Shown piece after piece: positions 8,641 to 18,989 of a stretch of DNA of 64,000 bases; position 1 is the first letter of the stretch, and every line of letters starts with the position of its first letter. The position numbers were made by a program, and so were the translations under genes. Where the stretch lies: the NCBI RefSeq assembly GCF_021134715.1, contig NC_060018.1, forward strand, positions 7,643,501-7,707,500. Direction: 5' to 3'. This DNA comes from Daphnia pulex (Eukaryota; Arthropoda; Branchiopoda; Diplostraca; Daphniidae). The notes below the pieces were generated by a model. That model was not told the DNA's origin. It searched no databases and saw only the letters and a list, made by a program, of their open reading frames with translations.

Positions 8641-9990
8641 ATTGATTGGAGTAAAAATTAAGACAGGGTGAATGGGGTAGAGAGTAAGTTTTTCTACCGG
8701 TGCATAGATCTCGGGCTCGTTGTAGTCGATGCCTGCTACTCAAGAGAACTCTTTAGCTACAAAGCGGGCTTTTTTGTTGTAGATTTTTTCTCAATTCTAG
8801 CGTTCGGGCTTTTTTGAATGTCCACCTGCTATCCATGAGAGAGCGATTGTGATGAAGTGGTACAAAAACCCAACTACCGTTGTTTATAAGCAAATCGAAT
8901 TTCTTGTTGGCTGTAGTCAACACTCGGGAGCTTGTTTAGACGCCATTGCATCTCTGTATTGATTCGGTCCAAGTTCCTCGGAGAGGAGAGATTCAGACAT
9001 GGTCATATATTCCCTTCATTTCCTCGAACGGTCGGGTTGGCGATGCAGAGCAGGATGTGCTCTTCCTAAAGCCTTACGTTCTTGAATACGAGCGGATGTT
9101 CGAAGAAGTACGCGACTATGTGGAAGTTTTGAGCCGGGTTGTTGATAGTGTGGCAAATTATTTTGAGATTAGTTAGTTGTTGCTGGCCTGATTGAGAGTT
9201 ATCATCCACGTTTTCTGGTTGCACGGTGACATCGTCTGACTCACGGACCGACAGAGGTACCATAATGGCTGGATGAATGGTGTGTCTCTCTGAAGCAGGA
9301 GCAGGAGTTTCTGGTAGAATGTCGTTTGGATGAAATACATCGATGCCTTTTCGTCAATCGGGTTGAGGGACGTAGTGATGCCTGATGGGTGAGACATCTC
9401 TACTGATGTTGATCTTTCCGCTCATTGGGTCCCAGTACCGATCGCCCTTTTGATTATAAGTGTTGCCGACGAAGAAACATAGCCGACTCTTAGCATCGAG
9501 TTTACGTCTCAACTCTTTGGGAATTAAGACAAAAAATTCGGACCTAAAAATTCGAAGATTGAAGATATCCGGTTTATGCTATACCAGGTTTCGAATGGGG
9601 TTTTCAAATGGAAGACAGTTGAAAGAGACGATTAATAACATATAATATACAGTTGATGGCTTCCGCCCAGAGCTGGAAAGATAGGGCCTTGTTAGAGTAG
9701 AGAAGCGTGCGTGCACCTTCGACTATCGTGCGATCGTCTCGCTCTGCCTTGCCATTTTGCTGCGGCATAAAGCGAACGGTTTTTTGTACCGAATTCCCTT
9801 TTTGTTCGGCCAGGGATCGTGCGGCAGGTTTTTGGTTACTCTATATGCGCGGAATAAAACAACCGATTGACTACTTTATGTGTGCAGAAGGGCAATAAAG
9901 TTTATACAGCATTCTGGACTTCGGTTTTCTCTTTGATGAAATGAAAGACTCGAAATCCACTAGTCATCTCTGAAGGAAAGGTAGAATCGT
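8641..9990 (-). pseudogene. Second copia remnant: integrase to RT start
   Basis: Read downward from about 9990. An integrase-core stretch (FHFIKEKTEVQNAVY) leads to the catalytic-Glu region MPQQNGKAERDDRTIVEGAR and FQLWAEAI at about 9772-9658. Next come the linker with the LDAKSRLCFFVGN motif and YWDPMSGKINISRDV (near 9500-9390), a degenerate stretch, and finally the start of reverse transcriptase, ARFVAKEFS-stop-VAGIDYNE then IYAPVEKLT, at about 8800-8690. It stops there against the LTR-like sequence of the neighbouring copia copy. Several stops and shifts show it is dead. The order integrase-RT-LTR-gag-protease on one strand means two elements lie head to tail. Confidence 0.75.
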
Positions 9991-11569
9991 GCACCCTTCA
10001 AACTGTTCAATTTTCAATGGTGGTTACAACTTATGAAAAGTATAATTTTCTTTTACGTTCACTAACGTAAAAACGTGATTAAAAGTTCTTTATAATCACG
10101 CATTGTAACTATTTCTCTGTCAGATAAATAGGAGGTTCCGAGCGGGTGGTTCACGTCCCGGCAAGCTATGGAACTTATTTCAAGAGTTTATTATCAGCAG
10201 TATTAGTTTAGTAGCATTTGTGACATTGAAATCCGATTGTTAATTGAGAGATCGACATATTAAGCGGTCATAGTTTCAGACCTCAAACCCAAAGACGTTT
10301 CAGTTGCTTATCAGTTGCTCCATTGACCGCGGCTGTAGTCGCTCCTCCTCTCTTCCTGGAGGGTTCCCCGTAAGGTTTTGCGTCATACCCCAATGTAGAT
10401 ATCAGTTTTTTCATGTCGCAAAGTGTTCCGCTATATGGTATAGCTTTGTTCGGATTTGGTGTGTTCTTTGGGGTACAAGAAGGGACCATGTAACCGGAAT
10501 ATGTGGGTCCTAAAATAGAAAAAAATTGATGGTAAGTTTAACAGGGCAAATCTTGTCGTCAGGTTTTGAAGCAACAAACCTCTCACTTCCCTCCAAATAC
10601 TGATAATTTTTTCCGCCATGAAATAAATCTTGAGATGTGGGGATGGGTTTGATTTGTAGACGACTTCTTTTCCCTGTTTAACTTGGTTATGTCACTAAAC
10701 TGCTTGACAGTGTGATACTCCAACGAAATTCTCCAGATTTTTCTCGAGAGAACGACAGAAGCTTTTAATCCGTCTCATGTTCGGGTCGTTAGAGATTTGA
10801 ATAAATTTTGGATAGGATCTCTTCAGTTGTGTAGGCAATCAGGCGACACGTGATTAAGAATGCTCATTACAATTTCCGCGAAAGAGCAATGATATAGTCT
10901 CGTGGGTGGTCAGTGATTGTAGCATACGGATGCGGTTGGCCTATTCGTGTGTGATTGCTGAACTCGACCTTCATATACTATCTATTTTCCAGCATCACGA
11001 GAGAGAGATAGGCGGCCAACTGTTTGTGATCGGCTCCAAACTCTAGTACGCCAAAAGTTGTCTGGTGACTGTTGCTTACTTGAGTCTTTTACGGACTTAG
11101 GAAAATAGTAATGGGCCGCATCTGTACCGACAGACAAACTTGACTATCATGATCGAGTTCAATAATGGAGGAGGATGAATTGGCTCCAGTGCTCTGGTTT
11201 GCCATAGTTATTAATCTAGAATTGGCGATGAAACACAAAGTTTACGATGAATTTGCAGCAGACGACAATTTCCTAATTTGTCAGAATGTTTTTTTACAAA
11301 GCATTTGTGACTTATCTTGATTTTATTTAATTGAAAACAAAAAGGTAGAAAACAAGTGGGAAACAATAAAAACATTGATGTATTTTAGTGTGAATCAAAT
11401 TCGATTGCAAGAAAATTATATTTTACGCTTCCTGTGCTGAGAGATTATCTATAGTCGAATTTGTTTTGGATAATAAAAGGTTTTCGATCTCTACAGACTT
11501 AAAAAGCCACTAGAGACGTCCTTCCTTGTCGAATATTTCGAACCCAATTATTCGCGGTTCTCCATTCAG
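9991..11569. other. Unresolved, partly coding-looking region
   Basis: On the minus strand an ATG at 10619 begins MAEKIISIWRE before a GTGAGA donor. After a TTTTAG acceptor a 70-codon frame ends LKRLWV at 10283, but the phases do not join cleanly. At 11200-10870 further minus-strand frames look coding (GADHKQLAAYLSLVMLENR; RIGQPHPYATITDHPRDY) and are broken by stops. I do not recognise any of them; they may be an old gene or leader sequence of the copia copy. Confidence 0.3.
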
Positions 11570-11825
11570 GCTCAAAAAGGTTGGATTGTTGGCCGAACCG
11601 TTTGAACCGCTAGCCGGCGAACGAGCAGCTGACGTGGGAGTGCAGTGGACAGAGTTGGAATCATCTTTGGATCGTCGGTCTAATTGTTACGGACATGCGG
11701 CCGCCGACTGGATGGGCATCGAAGCAGAACTCGACGATATTCAACAATGGTGTTTGCTTAAGTTAGAGTGGGCCCAACACAGCGTCACACCTGGCGAGGA
11801 GGACGAAACCTTGGCACAAATCCAG
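11570..11825 (+). CDS. Isolated exon, spectrin-repeat-like helix bundle
   Basis: A 256-bp exon lies between a CCATTCAG acceptor and a CAG/GTATGC donor and is open throughout. It encodes WTELESSLDRR, then AAADWMGIEAELDDIQQWC and LKLEWAQHSV. The heptad-like pattern with conserved Trp residues suggests a spectrin or dystrophin-type triple-helix repeat. Codon use is GC-richer than the surrounding spacer, as for a real exon. Neighbouring exons were not found in the window, so the gene identity is unknown; nesprin- or dystrophin-like proteins are possibilities only. Confidence 0.45.
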
Positions 11826-12216
11826 GTATGCAACTTTCCGTTTTTTTTCGTATGTTTATTGTCCAAGAAGAACATGGTCGTCCACGATATTCGTGGACAG
11901 ATACACGATTTATTTGTGCTGCCGCCGTGTGCTGCTGACTGCGTTCAGTCATTGAGTGTCGTGACGACGATTTCAAACTAGCTCTTATCACGGCAGTTGA
12001 GAAGAAGCCAGTTACCTGACTCTTGGCTTTATGGTATCATGTGTTCATGTTCATTTTTTTTGCGGTTTTTGGCGGCTCCCCGTGTGCGACTAGAGACTAT
12101 GGAGTGGCGGTTAGAGTCCCCACTGCCTTCCACCTCGAATCAAACAAAGGGAATAATGTAAAGTACCCACCCAATTTTTTTTTATCTCAAATTTTTTTTT
12201 ATTTGTTTCAATTTAC

Positions 12217-12493
12217 CTTGAGGGTGTTGAAGCTCTGGGTGACTGGGCGAGAGAACTCGGTGGGAGGCGGGCGACGATTCGCTGATTCTTTGGCCCATGT
12301 GATTGCTGGCCGTTTATTGTAATCGTAGATGGGTTTATGGTGTTCTTTTGGCCTGTGGTGCTCCTGCGGTCTCTCCGGCTTTTCCGGTTGGTCGTAGTTC
12401 AATCCGATTTCTTCCGGACGGTAAGCTGGCGGCTGATGATGGTAGGGTAGATCAGGATCTTCGCGCTCCTCTTGGTACTGTTGTATCCGGGGA
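12217..12493 (-). CDS. Isolated Pro/His/Glu-rich exon
   Basis: A 277-bp minus-strand exon runs from an AAATAG acceptor (after 12493) to a CTCAAG/GTAAAT donor below 12217 and is fully open. The product is rich in Pro, His, Glu and Tyr (for example YHHQPPAYRPEEIG and EHHRPKEHHKPIYDY) and ends KRPAITWAKESANRRPPP and SFNTLK. The composition is that of an unstructured linker in a large structural or regulatory protein. It is on the opposite strand to the exon at 11570, so two genes are implied. I do not recognise it. Confidence 0.5.
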
Positions 12494-14270
12494 CTATTTG
12501 CGGGGGATTTGAAAAGAAAACAAAGAATTTACAACCAGAGATAAACAAAAACAAGAAATTCTCTGATAATGGAATTTTCTGTTTTTTGTCTATTTATGAC
12601 AAAAAGGGGAGTTATTGTTTGCGACTAAAGAGCTAGAGAAAATGGAAATAAAAAGCGGATGGACTTTTTTTTCTCTCTTTTTATTTGTGTTATGATGATG
12701 ATTATGATTGTGTGTGTGTGTGTATGCTCGGCCTGAAATCAAAGAACAGGAAGGGGATATATGCGGCCCGGCTTTTCTTTCCCTTTTTTCCACAGTTTTT
12801 TCTATTCGAAATAGGAGTGAGGCAGGAAATCAGTTTTGTAGAAAATGTAGCCATTTGTTTGTGCGTTGTGATCGGAAACCTTGTGTCTTTTGCTATCCGT
12901 TGTGTCTGTGTGTGGGTAGGTAGGCAGTAGGTCTCTCTCCCATTTGTCTCTTGGCCATTGTTGAACGCCGTCCAGTTTCATACACGGGACCAAACATTGT
13001 GCGTTGCGTACTTCTTTTGATTCATAAACTCACACAGAGTAGGTCGAGCGTCCATATTGTCTATTCAAATTATTCGACTGGTTGCGGACCTGTTTATAAA
13101 TCCGTGAAAAACTCGACATTTCCTCTGCGTGAACTACTTTTCTTTTGCCCCTTTCGTTTGCCGGTGGCGTTAGTAGCGAATTCTGACCCACAAAAAAAAA
13201 AATTCAATTTCAACTTTTTGATTGGATATTTTTTTCCCCCCGTTTAACCGAGTCCCTTAATGGATCACGAGGGAATCACGAGAGACTATTGTGGCAATGG
13301 GCTTACTGGTCGATGACTGTCGGGTAAAGTGAACGGAAGGTTGAGAGAGGGGGGTTGAGGAAAAGGGTGAGGGGGGGGGGTCGTATACGATACTAAAGGG
13401 TTTGGAAAAGTTGACTATAGCGTGTCGATAGCCTTTGATATGGAGATGGACATATACTATTATATCTCCAATGATATAATAATATATATGATGGGATAGA
13501 AAGTCCAGTTGATGATTTGCCCGGTGCACACACCACCGGCCGACGCCGGTATTATAAGGTGGACGCCAACGGTCGAACGGCTGGTTTCTGTTGTTGTTGT
13601 TTGGTGGCAAACTTTTTGGTTTTTTTCTTTTCTTTTTGGTTTTTATTCTGTTTCTTTTTTCCGGCGTTGAACGGGTCCAGCGCATATAGACAGCGGGAGC
13701 AGCGTGAGAGAAAGAGAAGTTTTATGTGCCTCTCTATGCGATCATATATATATATATACATAACTCTCTTTATGTGAACTGTGTGTTAGTGTACAAGGGC
13801 AAAAAACATGGACATGCTGCGGCCATTCGACAGTTGAGCGAAGGGCGATTCTTTTCTTTCTTTTTACCTTTTCTTTTCTTTCGTTCTAATCAAGCACACA
13901 GGGCCAGGTGAAGAGGGTTTTCAAAGTTGGCTAGATAGAAGTGGGGGGGGGAGTGGGTAGTTCGACGTTAGTTCACGGAAAACAGACGGGAAAAAGACAC
14001 AGCAGACGCAAAGTTTTCACGAGCTGACCATCACGCCACTGTTGTTGTCTCTCTCTAACATTTTCTATTTTTATTTTATTTTTATTTTTGTAAGGCCCGG
14101 TCTGGGGTGCTTACAGAGAGTACGCGGAGATGAGTAGCAAAGGGTAAGCGCTTGTATTGCGTGTCCTATCGACAAGGGGGAGTACAGCAGAGAGAGCGAC
14201 ACATAGTGATACATACAGATTATATAGGGAGCTTGATCGAGGCCGAAAGTGATCCCGCTGGATCATCTTC
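12494..14270. other. Intron or intergenic DNA rich in simple sequence
   Basis: Contains a short (TG)n run near 12713, a G run near 13371, an AT-repeat near 13745, and long pyrimidine- or purine-rich tracts. Many open frames here are low-complexity shadows. It looks like a long intron or 5' region of an ordinary gene. Confidence 0.5.
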
Positions 14271-14330
14271 TTGGTTGAGCTGGACCAGCGCCTTGGTTGA
14301 GCTGGACCAGCGGGCTGGTTGAGCTGGGCC
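14271..14330. repeat. 22-bp tandem repeat, about 2.7 copies
   Basis: Units start at 14271, 14293 and 14315, each with GGTTGAGCTGG. On the minus strand this reads as a Pro/Gln-rich PAQP-type repeat. Confidence 0.8.
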
Positions 14331-14520
14331 GGTATTCCGAGCTGACCGCCGAGTCAGCGTGCAGCGTCGGCGTTTCCGGTGTATGGCATTCCAGTGTGAG
14401 TCACGGGGGTGACATTAGCTGCCGGTGTTGACGTCACGGCTGTGACGTAAGCGGAGGTGGTGGCCATCGCTGGAGGGGCGGGGCTAGTAGCCACCGCGGG
14501 GCAAGTCGGCTCCGCGGGGC
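14331..14520 (-). other. Possible Ala/Thr/Pro-rich exon
   Basis: The minus strand is open and encodes a stretch such as TSAYVTAVTSTPAANVTPVT before a stop. It is GC-rich and compositionally biased, like cuticle or mucin-type linkers. The palindromic TGACGTCA lies in it. No splice sites are convincing, and the plus strand is also open and Gly/Ala-rich. Confidence 0.25.
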
Positions 14521-14675
14521 ATTACATTTTTTTCGTTTTTGATTGGGAATCAAAGAACTTTATTACTGGATTGTACGCGCTGCGTCGGCGCTGCGGGTTC
14601 ATATATGGGAGGGCGAATAAACTTTTCGACATACAGGCGCACAACCACACATTTCGGCTGGCTTATTATTTAATA

Positions 14676-14940
14676 TTATCGGGTAACCAAATTTTTGCGG
14701 GAGATAGTAATAATAATAAGACGAAGACGATCGCGACCGACAAGTGGGCTGTGCACAGTTATGGCTCTCGGTAATGTTGATTTCCTTATCGATTGATAGA
14801 AAGCTGCTGAGCGTAATACTTTATCCGCTGTTTCCATATCGTCGTAGGCATCTTTCAAATTGGTTTTCTTGTCATCTCTGAATGGCGTAAGGGAGTGTCT
14901 GAGCTTGGGATCTTCCCGAAAGTGTCGACATGTCCGTCAA
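14676..14940 (-). other. Possible exon of unknown gene
   Basis: Reads REDPKLRHSLTPFRDDKK, then KDAYDDMETADKVLRSAAF and RKSTLPRAITVHSP. It looks coding and is open for about 85 codons, but the exon limits are unclear. It is on the same strand as the exon at 12217 and could belong to the same gene. Confidence 0.3.
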
Positions 14941-15852
14941 AGTTATTAGATGACTCCGAACGTCAATCCATCCAACTAGTTATCTCTTCTCTTTGTGCGC
15001 GTAACTTACGAAAAAAGAAGAAAAAATAGAAAATTGGAAGCTTCGTTTTCTCGGTTTCAGCTTGTCGATGTCGTGAATAATTTCGGGAATCCCTCGCTAC
15101 TATGGGAGCGGAATGAACCTGGTTAGTACGTAAAAAGATGACAGGAGCTGTCACGACCAGGTCTACATCACTCGCTTGACGATGTGTGTACAGGAAATTT
15201 TTCCTTTTTTGAGTTTTCCGAATCCAAACTCTTTTCCCCTCCTCTGCTATCGCTCCCGTCATTTCTCTCACACTCGAATAATATCACGCTATTTCTTTGG
15301 CCTCGTTTTTTCCCCTCTTAGATTTCTCTCTCTCTCTCTTTCTTTCGGCCCGTTTGTTGTGTTCATCCACGTTTCTATCCCCTCCGCACGACCCGGGGGA
15401 TTATACGCTGGCGTAGTTGAACGCGTAGCCAATGTGCGTGAAACTGAGCGGATTCGGCGTTGCGTTTTATCTGGGACTGGCGCGAATGCACAGCAGGTCA
15501 GCCAGGATACATATACGTATATGTGTGTGCGCTCGGTTCTTTGGCTGTTGTTTTGGGTTTCCTTTTTTTCTTTTCTTAATTCTGGCCCTCCCCCTTGCGA
15601 ATGCTGTTGGCTGCGGTCAACAATCAAACCCCATAGCCAACGCCTTTCATCTTTGGACGTTTTTATTTCACCCAAGTTGCTCAAAAGCAATCAAGCGCTT
15701 GCATCCAATCTTTACCAATACTTGCGGCCCCCCAAAGGCGATGCCAGAAAGTAGAAAAAAGATGAAAGTGATTTGCTGTTTGGGAATCGGCTTCTTCTCG
15801 ATGTTGATTGCAGCAGAGGCAGCAGCCGCTGCCCTCGTAACGAAATGGCACT
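14941..15852. other. Simple-sequence-rich spacer
   Basis: Pyrimidine tracts, including a CT run near 15330, and overlapping frames on both strands without motifs. I support no gene here. Confidence 0.45.
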
Positions 15853-16310
15853 CGCACCTCCCCCCCCTTAAATGTTAGAATAATATTATAGTGTAATAAT
15901 ATAATATATAATAGTGTTGTTATGTTAAATAGAAATTCCCTCTGCAAAAATGGCGACTTTGAAATACCAATCGGAATTAAAAAAAGAATTTCTTGGAGAT
16001 TGATTCGAAGAAAATAGGGAAATCTTTGAGCAACTCCCAAAAAAAGTAATTTATTTAATACAAATGTCTTTTTTAATTAATACACCCGCACCTCCCCCCC
16101 TTAAATGTTAGAATAATATTATAGTGTAATAATATAATATATAATAGTGTTGTTATGTTAAATAGAAATTCCCTCTGCAAAAATGGCGACTTTGAAATAC
16201 CAATCGGAATTAAAAAAAGAATTTCTTGGAGATTCCTTCGAAGAAAATAGGGAAATCTTTGAGCAACTCCCAAAAAAAGTAATTTATTTAATACAAATGT
16301 CTTTTTTAAT
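15853..16310. repeat. 234-bp tandem duplication with a first exon
   Basis: Copy 1 starts at 15853 and copy 2 at 16087 (CGCACCTCC...TTAAATGTTAG). They are almost identical through the promoter-like AT-rich region and the first exon of the zinc-finger gene, ending near 16310. Copy 1 has TGA where copy 2 has TCC in the coding part. Confidence 0.9.
15950..16045 (+). pseudogene. Duplicated first exon with a stop codon
   Basis: This is the same 96-bp exon as 16183-16278, starting MATLKYQSEL, but codon 18 is TGA. It duplicates the start of the downstream gene and cannot yield the full protein. It may act as an extra, inactive leader exon. Confidence 0.6.
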
Positions 16311-16997
16311 TTGTTTAAATTAATATGTTTTTTTATATATTAGATTGTTAATCTATTCAAAGAAATATTTGAAATAGATTATGAAATTATTCTTTCTAGA
16401 CAACATTTATTTTCTGTTCATCACTTAACCCCATTTGGGGTTTTTGTAATTGAACTAAACCTTCCTGATGAACCGAACGAAAGCGATGATGAGAACCGCA
16501 AATTTTTTGATTACCTTGCGGTAATTAATTATTTTTTGGTTAAGTTGAATTTGATTAATTTTTTTATGTTATAGAATATCGATGACGAATTTGTTAAATT
16601 TTGTTATGTGTATGCTAACTGTACAAAAGTTGCTGCTTCAAAACGTCGTAAACAAATTTTGGATAGCATTTCTAATATGCGTCAAAAACGACAGGATGTT
16701 ATTGGTAGTAATCTAAATTATTTTAGGCTACTATCACAAATATTTCTAATTTATTTCTCTTTATTTGTAGATAAATTGATAGTAACTGATTTTGGCCAAA
16801 TCAGTAATTTTCCATTTCTTGTATCAAAAACATCCAAATTGGACTCTAAAACAAAAAAGATAAACAATTTGCATTTTTGTCAATATTGCAAATATATTGT
16901 CAACAATACAAGATCTCTTTCAAAACACTACAACAAACACAAAATCTTGGAATACAAGAGGGAAATTAAACTTCATTTAGATGAAGTTACAAATATT
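16183..16997 (+). CDS. C2H2 zinc-finger gene, four exons, 3' truncated
   Basis: Exons 16183-16278, 16344-16520, 16575-16704 and 16771-16997 join in phase with GT..AG introns of 65, 54 and 66 bp, giving about 210 residues without a stop. The N-terminal half begins MATLKYQSELKKEFLGD and includes FKEIFEIDYEIILSRQHLF, with no known motif. Exon 4 ends in a clear finger: FCQYCKYIV...LSKHYNKH (C-x2-C-x12-H-x3-H). A donor GTAAGT follows at 16998. After about 17050 the sequence changes character, so further exons appear lost. The third intron region is also open, so intron retention is possible. It is probably a gene from, or captured by, a mobile element; similar finger fragments occur at 2, 38 and 40 kb. 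Confidence 0.55.
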
Positions 16998-17052
16998 GTA
17001 AGTATTGATTTTGGAGTAAAATTTTATAAGTATCCGCAATTAATTTTATATG

Positions 17053-17296
17053 TCATCCGCACCTACTTATGTACAAGACCTATCGCAACAAAGAAGAGCC
17101 GACGGTAACCACGACAGTACCTCGACAAAGTAATTTCACGGCTCCTTCGGCCTCAACGTACGCCAGCACGTCCATTCTTCGTCAGCTGGATCAAAACCGC
17201 GGCGCCGGTGATGTGGCTAATCGGTCCTTTCCTAGCAAAACTGGCCCAGGTATTGTTTCCTGGTACAAGTCTGCGAAGCATTCCCTGTACCTCTAG
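17053..17296 (+). other. Possible Ser/Thr-rich exon
   Basis: A frame encoding EEPTVTTTVPRQSNFTAPSA followed by STSILRQLDQNRGAGDVANR runs to a stop at 17296. GC content and lack of stops suggest real coding DNA placed against the truncated zinc-finger gene. Exon borders are unclear and I do not recognise it. Confidence 0.3.
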
Positions 17297-17559
17297 ATGG
17301 CATCTGACTTGAGTTAAAAAATCTCGAGCTCTTTTGCTTCAGTTGATAGCATCCCGAAGTCGAAGCTCAGCGAAACTATGCCCTCTAAAATGCAGGGCAT
17401 GCCTAATTTCGAAATGACTAAAATCATTTTTTCGAAAAAGTTCCAAACTATTTTGGAAGACTTGTAGAATTTTTACGTGTTGTCTGCTAATTTTTCTCAG
17501 AATGAAACCGATAGATGCCAAGAATCACTGGTTCGCTGTCAAAATAATCTCTCAAAATA
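17297..17559. other. Spacer
   Basis: No recognised feature. Confidence 0.4.
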
Positions 17560-18739
17560 ATTTCTGAAAAATTGCCAGATTTCGGGAACTGGACCTGAGA
17601 CCCCACATTGCCAGTTCTAAGAAAAAAACAGCAGAAAATTGTTGTTTTGATTTGGGTCCCTGGTGGTCAAAGTTGGAATCATGGGCTGGGTATTGCTCAC
17701 TTCGGGACTTTCACCAAAACGTCGTTTTTTGTTCTCTCTCCCAAGGATGAACGAAAACAAAATAACCAATTGGCGCCATCGGCAGGTAATTCAAATAACC
17801 GCCGATTTTGTGGATAGTGTCAAAAATTGCATACATAACTTGTTATGTAGAGGAACGGAGGTGTAATTTGGTCTTTCCAACAGAGTTGACATAATTAATT
17901 CAACTCTGGGCAAAGCCTTGGTGGAGCGGCCGGTGGCTACACGACCGGCCCCAAAGAATAGATTCACGTTCTACAAAAACGATCCAGGCCGTACCTTTTC
18001 TATAATTCACTTCCGCCGCCGGTTGTCGCCGATGCCATGGCATCGAGTTCAAGTTACAATTCGCACATTCAATTAGCACTTTAAACTGCTAAACCAGATT
18101 TGGAAATTGTTCTTTTTCAATTCGTTTACTTTGATATTCAAATCACAAATCAACTAGCTTGGAACGGTTATAACTTTCAATCAACGCCTACAAGAAATGA
18201 AATAACAATTACTTTTTTATTCCATAACATAAACATTATTTGATGGTAAAACCTTCCATTTTTCAGATTTATTGGTGATGACATTGCCATATGACGTCTG
18301 GAGAACACTCGTAGTGTTATAAATGCGGCAATATTTTCCGAACTTTGTAACGAAGGCGGCTGCAGTTGCAGCTTCAACGTCAATTTCAACAAGCAATGTC
18401 TCATCAACTTTTTTAATAAATACGACTCTGCCACACTGGGAACAAAAGTCGGCAAGCATATTAAAGGTAACATTTGGGCTCAAGTTGTTGATCCGAATCA
18501 AGGAATGCTTTTGTTTGGCAGATTTCTAGGGGAAAGAAAAAATTACAATTAAACACAAAAAAATAATTGTAATTTTTAAATTTAATTAACAATTGCCGGA
18601 ATTTGTGGTTCAGAAAATTTTTCACTGCCTCTCACAAAAGGTATTGATGGTTTCTCAAAAGACGTCGAAGGTAAAGATGCGTTAACATTTTCACTCAGCG
18701 AAACCTTTACACTTTTTGACACATCACTCTTACACTTAA
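17560..18739. repeat. 1.18-kb dispersed repeat, copy 1
   Basis: Matches 36773-37951 in the same orientation with only scattered differences, starting ATTTCTGAAAAATTG and ending CTTACACTTAA. It carries the RRM-like exon on the minus strand and part of an upstream exon. Copy 2 continues into more exons of the same gene, whereas copy 1 is cut off here. Confidence 0.9.
18217..18525 (-). pseudogene. RRM-like exon, copy 1
   Basis: After a CCCCTAG acceptor the exon encodes LIRINNLSPNVTFNMLADFC, then RVVFIKKVDETLLVEID and AATAAAFVTKFGKYCRI, ending at a stop. This has the beta-alpha-beta-beta pattern of an RNA-recognition motif, with an INNLSP RNP2-like strand and a weak RNP1. The gene's other exons are missing in this copy. 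It differs from copy 2 at very few residues. RNA binding is inferred from the fold only. Confidence 0.5.
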
Positions 18740-18989
18740 TTGTATGGAAGTTTATACGTAACCATATTCACAAGAAATTGGAACAGAATAGAATTAGCCA
18801 AAAAAGAGAGGAAACAGCTCGTCAGAATCGTTCCCACGTGGCGAAAAGGTCTCGAAGAGGAGAGAAGGTTGAGACAATTGAAGAGATTTACGGAGACGAC
18901 CATAAAGAAAATCAAGGTTAGGACTGAAGTAGTTGCCGTCGTATATTAGGGCCCTCAAGTCCTTAATCTTTTTTATAATTATGAAATAA
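18740..18989. other. Spacer
   Basis: No recognised feature. Confidence 0.4.

Noticed and set aside
10283..10619. Two-exon gene MAEKIISIWRE plus a 70-codon frame
   Set aside because: The donor leaves phase 0 but the best downstream frame needs another phase. It was kept only as a note in the regional entry.
13257..13777. 142- and 86-codon frames
   Set aside because: Composition is dominated by purine or pyrimidine runs and an AT repeat. No splice context.
15176..15878. Overlapping frames of 192, 148 and 133 codons
   Set aside because: They sit on CT-rich simple sequence, conflict with each other and lack any motif or codon bias.
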